Assembly (NCBI GenBank): GCA_948474755.1
Contig: CAOLHI010001833.1
Coordinates: forward strand, 1-64,000
Direction of reading: 5' to 3'
Length of the DNA stretch: 64,000 bases
DNA from: Ctenosaura bakeri
Lineage: Eukaryota; Chordata; Lepidosauria; Squamata; Iguanidae
Below, piece after piece: positions 55,107-64,000 of the stretch. A program made the translations under genes and the position numbers. Positions within the stretch are counted from its first letter, which is position 1, and the number at the start of each line of letters is the position of its first letter. The notes beneath the pieces are model-generated. The model was given only the letters and a program-made list of their open reading frames with translations, did not search any database and was not told where the DNA came from.

Positions 55107-55556
55107 CTAGTGTATTTACCCAGCGTTGCCCGGGATTTTATTTTCTCATAGGTATCACTTGTTAGAAATACCTTAGGAATTAGAGACGGTTGAAATACAC
55201 ATCTGAGCTCCTGTGTCTGTAATTCCCCAAACTGTCTTGTCCAGTACATGTAACTTTTCCCCATATTCCCTAATCCAATCTGTATTCAGAGTTATTAATG
55301 TGCAGAGGTTGGGTTCCTGAGGGAATACACTGCCCTCCTCCTTGCTGCTAGGTCTCATCTCCATAGCAATCAGTCTATTCAAGGCAGACACGGTGGACTG
55401 AGATCGAAGACCTCTCTGAACTGCCCACCCCAGGATTCCATAGAATCTTCTCAGGCGGCCAATTATATGAGGTCTTCTTGCCTGACACAGCCGATCATAT
55501 GAGGTCTTCTCGTGTCTGACACAGACAAAGTCATAAACTTTGACTTTTATCTATTA
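55107..55556 (+). repeat. CAGCGTTGCCCGG-type repeat, copy 3
   Basis: GTATTTACCCAGCGTTGCCCG to AAACTTTGACTTTTATCTATTA, followed at once by the GAT microsatellite at 55557. It carries an internal duplication around GGTCTTCTTGCCTGACACAG and GGTCTTCTCGTGTCTGAC. Confidence 0.75.
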
Positions 55557-55600
<44 letters not shown>

Positions 55601-55627
55601 CGACGACGACAGCAGCAGCAGCAGCAA
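55557..55627. repeat. Compound microsatellite (GAT)n-(GAC)n-(CAG)n
   Basis: About 15 GAT units change to GAC and then CAG units. The resulting run of acidic or serine codons in open frames here is an artefact of the repeat, not a gene. Confidence 0.95.
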
Positions 55628-55852
55628 CAATAGTGATGGCTCCCATGACATAATGGGGCACTGTGCAAGATGTCCTGGTGGACAGCAGAGCCCTCCACCA
55701 AACAATGGAAGATGGGGAAATATTTCCAGCTGGCTGTAGTTTCTCATGACTTTCCATTGCCTTCTGCTCTGGACTGCCAGTGTCTTGCACCTCTGTTGGT
55801 ACCCATTGCAAGACAAGACAATTCTCTAATACGGTTGTGTATCATGGCAGTT

Positions 55853-56050
55853 GAGAGCCAGCTTGCTGTAGCTGTTTGAGTGTCGGACTATGGGCTTTGG
55901 AGACCACGGTTTGATTCTCTGGCTGGCCATGGAAAACCACTGGGTGACCTTGGGCACATCACATACTCTCAGCCCCAGAAAACTCCATGATAAGTTTGCC
56001 TTAGGGTTGCCATACGTTCGGAATGACTTGAAGGCACACAAAAACAATAA
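55853..56050 (+). mobile_element. MIR-like tRNA-derived SINE
   Basis: GAGAGCCAGCTTGCTGTAGC, GACCACGGTTTGATTCTC (B box), AACCACTGGGTGACCTTGGGC, TGACTTGAAGGCACACAA and an AAAACAATAAT tail. Confidence 0.8.
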
Positions 56051-56101
56051 TCGCATCCATGATGTAGCTCCGACTTTGTAAAGTCACGCGTTGCATTCTA
56101 A

Positions 56102-56281
56102 GGCCATTTCCGCACTAGCCTGTTATAGCCCAATGATTCCACTTTCAACATCCTCTGGAATCCTGGGGTTTGCAGTTTCAGGAGGGGCCAGCCGGCCCCT
56201 CCCGAAACTGCAAACCCCAGGATTCCAGAGGATGTTGAAAGTGGAATCATCGCGCTATAACAGGCTAGTGCAGAAATGGCG
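56102..56281. mobile_element. Hairpin MITE, family A, TSD TAA
   Basis: 180 bp, GGCCATTTCCGCACTAGCCTG to AGGCTAGTGCAGAAATGGCG, flanked by TAA (56099-56101, 56282-56284). The centre is GGGGCCAGCCGGCCCC. Confidence 0.92.
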
Positions 56282-56289
56282 TAAGATGT

Positions 56290-57420
56290 AGGATTTCTGC
56301 TGGGATCTTGACCATAGCTGGAGGTGCCAAAACTCACACATGAGCTCTTTTACACTCAGGCTTTATACTCTCCTTAGCCAACTGCACTCCCTCTTCCCTT
56401 TAACTGCTTCATCCGATTACTCTCTTGAATAATCTGATTAAAAGCTTACAGGCCTGCTGGGAAGAGAGTGTTACAAGATACCAAAGGGACCCAAGTTACA
56501 GTATACCAAAGATGGAGAGCCACACGGTGGAATCGATAAATTTTGATAAGTGTTTTTAACACCATCTTTCAAGCGTGTTAAGCTCTGGCTGTGACTTATG
56601 CGGGGATGCTAAAAATGAGTGTACGAAAAGTGGATACGTGTGTGGGAGGGGGTTAACACAAAAATATCTTCACTGCCTTTACTCATGTTTACCACTTAAG
56701 TTTCCCCACTGCTAATTAGCATCGTGGAGAAGAAAGTGCCTCTGTTAGCATCATTACCTTAAAACTCTTCTAGGGCAGCCTCGCAAGCCGAGAAACCTTT
56801 GCTTTTTTGTACTTCAAAAAGACTGATTAAAAACATTAATGAGTTCAGCAGCTGCTAACAAAACCTGGCCAGTTATACTCCGTGCTTTGATTACCACCCA
56901 AGCAGAATAGAGCTCCCCTGCCTCCAGAAAGAACTTCAACCTACTTTCTGCAGTACTGATGAAATTCCTTTGCTTTAAGGTCGGAAAGAGTTTTTGTGGC
57001 AATTCATTTCCAGGCTGGGGGGAGATTCTTCACACCCGAGAAAACCCATCAGAACCCAGCAGTGAGATTTCTGAACAGTTTTCTCCTGGTGGTATTCACA
57101 CATCCCAAAATGTTCCTGGAAAACTGTTCTCGGCTGAAATCCGGGTGGACTTTTTGCACAGAGACACTGGGCGGGAGGTGGAATCCTGTTATCACAATTA
57201 CAAACGTGTAACCTGGAGTGACACACTCATGACTCTTACATATTCATGATCTCAACCCAGCTCTGAGAGGCTGTGAAAAATCCCCAGTCCCCACTTGCTG
57301 GGCAGCAACCACTGCAATCAAAGGAGGTCCATTCCCCTGAATCCAAAGGCAGCCGGCTGTTATTTCCACTCCTCTTTGTGCAAGCAATTTCTGGCACAAA
57401 AGGGAATTGAGACTGAGACT
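56290..57420. other. Intergenic sequence, nothing recognised
   Basis: No repeat copy or exon-like segment. Short frames near 56959-57249 lack any family match. Confidence 0.45.
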
Positions 57421-57428
57421 GAGACCTT

Positions 57429-57853
57429 GGCCCTTTTCGCACCTTACCTCGTCGCGGCGGTGGGGAGCGGAGCTCGTGTGAGCAGCCTCTCGCACAAGCC
57501 ACTCATGACAGCCCTTCTTGCCTCCCGCATTGGCTTCCTGGTAGCGTGAGCGTCGCATTCTCACCCCGCAGCACAGTCCGGGAGCTGTAGGCTGTGCTGG
57601 GCGAAGGAAGCGCGACCGCCCCGGCTCGCCGAAGCACCGCACACAGATAAATGCACAAGGGTGCCGCGAGCATTGCGCGAGCGTGCAGTATTTTCGGCTT
57701 ACAACGTACAGCCGAAAATAAAAAAATGCACGCTCACCCCGCTTCAGCCTCGTGAGCGTTGCGCGAGTGAGAGTGCGTCGTACGGAGCAACGCTCCCACT
57801 CACGCGATGCTCAAAGAGCGCTCGCGCAAAAAAAAAAGCATACAAAAAGGGCC
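57429..57853 (+). mobile_element. CpG-rich MITE, family B, TSD CTT
   Basis: 425 bp, GGCCCTTTTCGCACCTTACC to AGCATACAAAAAGGGCC, flanked by CTT (57426-57428, 57854-57856). Confidence 0.92.
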
Positions 57854-58249
57854 CTTATCTCTGCCTGATGCAATGCAAATTGCTTATGGGAGGGGTGGAA
57901 ATGGCAGCCAGCTGCTTCCTGAGTGACAGAGGAATGGATCCCCATTGACTGCAGCAGCTGTGTTAGCCGCCCATACACCTTCGCATTTTGATATGGTTTA
58001 ATTGGCAAAATATGAATTAATTGACAAGATATGTCAATTGGCTTTAATATGAAATGTGCTGTATGGCCAAGCTGGACGAGAGGAAAAGACTGGCCAAACA
58101 CATGCACTGCGAATTGGGTCAGAAACCCCTCTAGGCATAGCCAGGAGAACAGTCAGAAAATCACCAGGTAACTCCAGAGATAATACGCTTGCAGCTAGCC
58201 TTAATGTCTCTGCCTTTTGGGACAATAGCGACTGGGAGATTCTCACCAA

Positions 58250-58760
58250 ACCACTGATTGTCTTATCTCCTTTTCCTCTGACTAAGTAATAGTTCCTTTA
58301 TCCTAAAACTTGTCCAACAAGCAACAAGCTATCAGGTGACTGTTAGCTCTTTGTCACCTAATGCTAAGACCATCACCATGTTCTGGACCTCGTTGTCCAC
58401 TCTGTGAACTCCATTGTTTACTTGGCATTTAAACCCCTGTTTTTGACCAGCTAACTCTCAGTACGCCAACTGCAAGTTGCCACTCTGCCACTCAGATTCC
58501 CAATTGTGTACTGTCCTTAGATGTGAGATGTAAGCCACATCACTGCTTCCTCGCCACTCTTCTAGATTAGTAAATATTCACCTACAACACCCTGAAGTCT
58601 CGCTATCTTAAATTTTCCTCCTTTTTCCTACAGTTAGCCTTACGTGATTGTTTGGATCTTGTGTGTGTGATTAATTCACCCAATAAAACACGATTGAGCT
58701 TACTTTTGCATCTCTGGTTGGTTCTTTCCTGCAGAAGTACTGGTGAACAGTGGTGTCAAA
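58250..58760 (+). mobile_element. Possible retroviral-type LTR remnant
   Basis: CAATAAAACACG at about 58680 is followed by TTGCATCTCTGGTTGGTTC, an R-U5-like arrangement. Upstream is a pyrimidine-rich stretch (CTCCTTTTTCCTACAG). No terminal repeat pair or coding region is visible, so this is tentative. Confidence 0.3.
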
Positions 58761-58959
58761 GATCTTCTTAGGTTACCCCCTTCTAGCAGGTCTCCTAATT
58801 TGAGCAAATAATTCCCCGTCTTTGCATGGAGGTACTGGCTTTGGCGGTTGGCCTCTGAGTCACCCATGTTTTGGGGTAACAGCTGCTACCTGGTAAGTGA
58901 GGATTAGAGGGTTGCATTGGAATTCATTGCTTAGCACGGTAACTACAGTGTTTATACAT

Positions 58960-59015
58960 ACATAAAAATCATACAGAATTCCTTTTTTGCAGAGAAAAAT
59001 ATTTTCTGTGCAGGA
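58960..59015 (+). repeat. CTGTGCAGAA-motif repeat, remnant
   Basis: Only a core is left, with TTTTTGCAGAGAAAAATATT and TTTCTGTGCAGGAAAG following CATACATAAAAATCATACAG. Confidence 0.35.
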
Positions 59016-59261
59016 AAGATGGGCTGGCATCCTTGTCAGCAGTTACAATATCATCAGCTGGGTTATATCCTAACTACCGAGGATTCGTGTTTATCGTCAT
59101 GAATGAAACTTCCTTCACAGCCTGGGAGCACCCTGACTGAAGTGTATCAGAGCTTCTGGAGATTGGAACACTGTGAAAAGATGTGCTCCCAGTCACAAGG
59201 CACCTTGGGACAAGCAGTTGACACAAGATCCTGTGTCCTACCATGTCCTCACCAAGTAAAC

Positions 59262-59560
59262 ATGCAAGAAGGATATTGTTCAGAGGAGGGTGGGCAAAAT
59301 GGTAAAAGGCATGGAAACCATGCCCTATGCGAACAGGATTAGGGAGCTGTGCATGTTTAGCCAGGAGAAGAGAAGGTTAAGAAATGGCACAATAGTCATG
59401 TTCAAATATTTGAAGGGATGTCATGTGGAAGACGGGGCAAGCTTGTTTTCTGCTGCTCCAGAGACTTGGACATGGGAAAACTATGGGAAAAATGATTCCA
59501 CCTAAACATTAGGAAGAATTTCCTGATGATAAGAGCAGCTTGACACATTAAGGTTCATAT
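59262..59560 (+). mobile_element. CR1 LINE fragment, old
   Basis: ATTGTTCAGAGGAGGGTGGGC through GTTTAGCCAGGAGAAGAGAAG and TTCCACCTAAACATTAGGAAG follows the CR1 ORF2 end and 3'UTR with about 20% or more difference by eye. Confidence 0.75.
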
Positions 59561-60149
59561 TGCTTAGGCCTTTCTCAGGCATCCCACAGTCGCCCTCCTA
59601 ATGGGTGGTCCCCCACAATCACTTGCTGCAGCGGCTGCTAAAGTATACTCTCCCTTTGGCTCAGCTGGCTTTAAATCAAGGAGAGAGGAGCTGTTGTTTG
59701 CACTCACGGTTACCTGTTACCTTTCTGCAGTAAAGAAAGGAAACAATGAAACGTCAAGGCTCTTCTCTTTCATCAGAAAGCAGAGAGGCTGGAAGCACTA
59801 TTGTGCGTTTTTCCTGAGATTAGAAATACAATTAGCATATTGCCTTGGAGGGTTTCACCAGCTAATCTGGAGGTAGGAAAAAGCGGGTGTGCTTAAAATA
59901 TTCTCCGGTTTCAGTCTTCAGGTCAAAAATAGCTATTTAGGTGGGATCAAGGACAGTAGTGGTGGCTTCCATGGGAACCACGGCGCAGCATCAAGTCAGC
60001 ACGGCATGAAGTCCTCTAGCAACACAGCTAGAACGCTCGAGCTCTACAGGAAGGGAGCATCGTTCCATGTTGCATCTGCAGTGCTGGGCTTTATGTGGGT
60101 GGAAGGATGATAGGAAAGTGTGCATTTCACTGTGTGCATGTATATTCCT

Positions 60150-61078
60150 CTGGAACAAACCCCCAGAGAAGGGAGACCAAGTTGGCTTGGAAACTGAGCC
60201 TTAAGACGAACAGTTGAGTGAGCTTAAGTTTAGCTTAGACAAGCGAAGAATGAGAGGTGGCATGGCAGCCCTCTTAAAATATCTAGGGGAAATAACTACA
60301 GGAAAAGAGATTCCACCTAAATGTTAGGAGGAATTTCCTGATGGTATGAGCAGTTCAACAGTGGAATCCTGTCGTGTCCAGGGCAGAGCAGACAATTCAT
60401 CACCAAACAGCAAAGCAGGGTTTACTCACAAGGCAAGAGCAGGAAAAATGTCCAAACAGAGTTTAGGTTCCAAAGCAAACAAATCCAAAGGGCAAATCCA
60501 AGTTGTACTCAAGCAGACATAGGTTCAAAGTAGTCCAGATACAAGAGAACACAGCACAGGGCTTCCACAACTGTAAAGATCCGTTACTGACCCGGAAAGG
60601 AAAGGGCCAGCTGAAAACCTTTTATCTACTGATGCTGTCGTCACAGTTGTTCCTTCGTTAGGGCCTGTTTGTTACTTAAATGTGCTGAGCGGCACAGCCC
60701 CTCTCTCTGATGTTGTCTCTCTTGCACAGTAAGCGTCTGTGTTATCTCATCCTCTGATATTTGTTTCCCTTGCTCAGGACCCTGCAGTTGTTTGCTATCT
60801 CTTCCTGAGCAAGATTCTGGAGAAACCCCTGCCTCTGGGGAAACTTCTGCCTCGGATTCAGAATCCCCCTCCTCACTGCCAGGGTCTCCAAAGCAGGGCA
60901 TGGCATCTTCACTGCCTGGGAGCGTGGTCGAGTCTCCTTCTTTGAAAGGTTTTAAACAGAGGCAGCATGGCCAGCTGTTAGGGCTGTTGGTGGTGTCTCC
61001 CTGCACGGCAAAATGGGGTTCGACTGGAGGGCCCTTGTTGTCTTTTCCATCTTTACTATTGTATGATTCCATGAGAAC
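60150..61078 (+). mobile_element. CR1 LINE fragment split by an LTR-like element
   Basis: 60150-60369 and 60915-61078 are collinear with CR1 (TTCCACCTAAATGTTAGGAGG, then GTCGAGTCTCCTTCTTTG to TATTGTATGATTCCATG). The LTR-like sequence fills 60370-60905. Confidence 0.7.
60370..60905 (-). mobile_element. LTR-like element, 536 bp, nested in CR1
   Basis: TGTCGTGTCC to GGGCATGGCA has the TG...CA termini of an LTR, and the two ends are imperfect inverted repeats. On the minus strand a GATAAAAGG motif (near 60625) could be the TATA box. It separates CR1 pieces at 60150-60369 and 60915-61075. The related end GGGCATGACA occurs at 10076. Confidence 0.55.
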
Positions 61079-61158
61079 TTATACCAAGCTGTACCAACCC
61101 ACCAAGGCTGTAGTTATGTGGGGCAGGAGTGGCAAAACAAGAACACTAGCTACCATCA

Positions 61159-61393
61159 CCCTGGTGGTGCAGTGGTTAAATGCCAGTACTGCAAGCCACA
61201 AGGTTGTGAGTTCGATCCTGCCTGGCTCCAAGGTTGACTCAGCCTTCCATCCTTTCGTAGGTCGGTAAAATGAGTACCCAGCTTGTTGGGGGCATGTATA
61301 GAAATGTATCGAAATACATGCTATTTGTAAGTTGTTCGCCACCTCGATCCATATGGAGAGGCGGGATACAAATAAATAATAATAATAAAAACC
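61159..61393 (+). mobile_element. tRNA-derived squamate SINE, 5'-shortened
   Basis: CCCTGGTGGTGCAGTGG, GAGTTCGATCCTGCC, GGAGAGGCGGGATAC and an AAATAATAATAATAAA tail. Confidence 0.9.
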
Positions 61394-61399
61394 CTCAAG

Positions 61400-62515
61400 A
61401 ATTCTGCTTCTCTATTGAAATTTTCTTCACTCCTCAAATTTCTAGCATTGCAGCAATGTAAAACTTCAGACGAGCATTTAGAAATGTAGTTTAGGTATCC
61501 AAAGAAAGGGGCAGGCCAAGAGATCCAGGGAATGCAAAGATAGGAAATGTGAAAAGTCCAGGTCCGTGCAATTTTCGGTGCCCCACACTCTGCGAGGTCT
61601 GAAGTAAAAAATTCATTTGGGAAGCAGCAGAATTTTCATTTGGAGGAGCAGCGCTTTCATTTTTCCTCCACCCATGAGCTACATCCAGGTAATTTACCTG
61701 CCTGTTCCTATCTGCAATAGATACATGTGAAGCAGATGCTGAGTGCCCAGTGTTACCCTAAGAGGTGGGAGACATTGAGGTCCATCCATAATGCCAGCAT
61801 CTCCTTAGAATTTGGGGGAAATTATAGCTCAAAAGAGGCCTGTGAGGGGAGGCCAATGGTAGGACCTTTTTACCTATGTATACCAGTACTAACTGTAGAC
61901 AGGACGCCCATTAAAAATTAAACAAGGTATTTTGTTTAGATTGACAAACACACAGGAAATCAGACGTTCTCAAGAACTATGCAAGGCTACCAGAAAATGA
62001 GGTATGAACTGTTGTTGGATAGGGAGAGATTAGGGGTGGAAAGGGTGATAGTAACCAGTCCTGAAGAAGAAGAAGGTCAAAGCAGAGGGGCTCAGATATT
62101 GTCTGAGGGTAGCGCAGAAGAACAGCAGTCTGGGTACTACGTCCAATGTACTACAAATAGTTGGGCTCAAAGGTAGGGTTTATATACCCTATTTCACACC
62201 CTGAAGGGGTGCATTGACAGAGCCATAATGGCTTTCCCATGGGATTGACAAAGGGGTCCAGAATGGACTGATTGCCTTAACTCCGGAGTGACAAAACATT
62301 GATGGTAGTCATGACAATCTCTTAATGGTTGGGTTGGTAGGGGGCATAGGGAAGATTCTATAGGGCAGGATCAAGGGACATCCCTGATGGGTTCACCTGG
62401 GTGGTTCAACCTCCATTGTAGTGGGAAGTGCAAAGTGCCAAGAATGTTGAAAGGATTAGCATAAACCCATAAGCACTGGGTTTTTCTGCCTAATCCTCTC
62501 TGAACTTATGACCTG
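61400..62515. other. Intergenic sequence, possible unassigned retroelement
   Basis: GTTTATATACCC at 62177-62188 resembles (on either strand) an LTR TATA box, and an acidic frame lies at 61979-62176. No terminal repeats could be found, so no element is called. Confidence 0.3.
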
Positions 62516-62521
62516 AGCACC

Positions 62522-62744
62522 AGGGAGCCCTGGTGGTGCAGTGGTTAAATGCCAGTACTGCAAGCCACAAGGTTGTGAGTTCGATCCTGCCGGGCTCCAA
62601 GGTTGACTCAGCCTTCCATCCTTTCGCAGGTCGGTAAAATGAGTACCCAGCTTGTTGGGGACATGTATAGAAAAAATGTTTCGAAATACATGCTATTTGT
62701 AAGTTGTTCGCCACCTCGATCCATATGGAGAGGCGGGATACAAA

Positions 62745-62779
<35 letters not shown>

Positions 62780-62781
62780 AT
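62522..62781 (+). mobile_element. tRNA-derived squamate SINE with long AAAT tail
   Basis: GGGAGCCCTGGTGGTGCAGTGG, GAGTTCGATCCTGCC, GGAGAGGCGGGATAC and then (AAAT)n to 62781. The youngest-looking of the four copies. Confidence 0.92.
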
Positions 62782-63395
62782 CTTAGGTCAGCTTGACTTG
62801 CTAGCATGCTTTCTGGTCAACATGCCCTCGATCATGTTTTTCAGCCGTTCAGTCCATTTATGAAAATAGCACATCCTGCAGGAGGGTGTGTGTGTGTAGG
62901 GTATGGTAGCACCAGCTTACCGTGGAAGCCAAATGTCCACAAACCATCTTCCCCATCATGCCTTGGATCTATGCCTTTGTGCTGCCACAAACTACTGCCT
63001 AACCTGTTGTGTGTGATGCTCCTCTGATATTACGCAAACAGAGTCTCAGTGGCTGATCAGCTGAATAGGAATCAGCGGGGTGGTTTTATCCCTCACCATT
63101 GCTAGGAGATGATAATGAAGGCAGCGCAACCAACACAGCTGGCAGGCTAATTAACTAATAATGTCAGTAAAGTACCTGTGGGCCTGAGGTGCTGGGCGCC
63201 ACAAAGATGCAATCAAAACAGTCTTCCACATTTCGTTCCAAAGAGGAGGATAGACTCCAGAAAGAAGCTGCATGGTTTGTACCCGCAAGCAAAGCCAGAT
63301 CTCTTTAAAAAGGTATTCGGAAGTTCACAAGGACATCCATTGCCATTGCCATTGTCTTTTTTTTTTTTTTTTTTTGCTATTGCACAATTTATGTA

Positions 63396-63910
63396 CAGTC
63401 CTCCCTCCACATTCACTGGTTTGACCTTTGCAAATTTGATTATTCATGAAGCATGTGCTTGCCTCTCCCTGCCCCCAATTTCCTGCTCCCAGCCCTCACA
63501 TTCTTCACACCAGGCTTGCAAGGCTTGTGTTTAAAATGGAACTTTTTTCCTTTTGGGTGAGCAAAGCACCCTCCCACTGCTGCCAGTGTGACCTCTCTGC
63601 CATGTTGTTGCATATTCTGCTGTGTATTGACTGCTGGTTGGTCAGAATGCTCCTTTCTCAAGATGGCCTCTGGAAGTAATCAGAACTTCAGAACTCCCTT
63701 CTTCTCTGTTTGAAGGGAAAGTGCTGGTAAGCCTTTTAGGTTGTCTTTTTTTCTCCCCCGCCTGACGCCAGGGTCAGAGGCAAAGGAATGAGAAGGGGGA
63801 CCTCCAGAGGAGAATGAAGGGGAATCATGGCTGGAGGGAGTCATTCACATTTTTCCATTTTTGCGTGGGCTACCCTATTTGGTTCATGGCTACATAAGTG
63901 GAGTTCCAAA
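63396..63910. mobile_element. Mariner/pogo-type element, right end uncertain
   Basis: It starts CAGTCCTCCCTCCACATTCAC after TA (63394-63395) and carries TTTGCAAATTTGATTATTCATG as the 43702 copy does. A plausible right end lies near ACATAAGTGGAG (about 63890-63910) but no clean terminus is seen. Confidence 0.5.
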
Positions 63911-64000
63911 AGTCTAACCATTTCCCATGGACTGATCTCCTATTCTTAGTCCTATTCTATTCTTAGAAATACACATGCTGTGCTATTGCTAGTCCCAAGC

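Noticed and set aside
55512..55739. Open frame with a long aspartate and serine run
   Set aside because: It is a GAT/GAC/CAG microsatellite read through; no splice sites or conserved flanks.
60641..61072. Acidic 143-codon minus-strand frame
   Set aside because: It covers an LTR-like element and adjacent CR1 3'UTR; no recognisable domain.
36400..64000. Exons of a neighbouring gene downstream of CRHR2
   Set aside because: I looked for splice-flanked conserved segments and for neighbours known in mammals (INMT, MINDY4, AQP1, GHRHR) and recognised none. Small exons could still be missed.

Overview
This window is animal nuclear DNA, most probably from a squamate reptile (likely a lizard). It has intron-rich gene structure, AT-rich non-coding sequence and a heavy, mixed load of transposable elements. 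The repeats point to a squamate: CR1 LINE ends, a tRNA-derived SINE with a conserved A/B box, MIR-like SINEs, hAT elements matching my recollection of SPIN, and hundreds-of-bp palindromic MITEs. The species cannot be named from sequence alone.

Only one protein-coding gene is supported: the 3' half of CRHR2 (corticotropin-releasing hormone receptor 2, a class B GPCR) on the + strand. Six exons are visible at 1008-1068, 2665-2737, 19836-19921, 21192-21327, 21447-21488 and 34013-34153. They run in one continuous frame from TM4/extracellular loop 2 through TM7 to the cytoplasmic tail and stop codon. All visible splice sites are GT/AG and every exon phase matches. Introns are 1.6, 17.1, 1.3, 0.12 and 12.5 kb. 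The first half of the gene lies upstream of the window. The 3'UTR has several candidate poly(A) signals (34812, 35902, 36378) and, between them, a 4 x 98 bp minisatellite.

From about 36.4 kb to the end I find no further gene, only repeats and unassigned sequence. I see no tRNA or rRNA gene, CRISPR array or bacterial-type feature. Most long open frames in the window are repeats read through, not genes.

The repeat landscape is the most informative part of the window. At least four structurally different MITE groups end in nearly the same terminal inverted repeat (about GGCC-A/C-TTT-C/T-CGCA) and are flanked by 3-bp direct repeats. They are a ~125-220 bp hairpin family (about 25 copies), a ~430 bp CpG-rich family (8-9 copies), a 454 bp element and a ~400 bp element. 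This looks like one PIF/Harbinger-type transposase serving several unrelated interiors, with unusually relaxed target choice. Other notable structures are two SPIN-like hAT elements with 8-bp duplications, two solo LTRs of one family each nested in another repeat, a head-to-head CR1 pair, a 105-bp identical segment at two sites 3.9 kb apart, and an unclassified repeat family built on an iterated TTTCTGTGCAGAAA motif.
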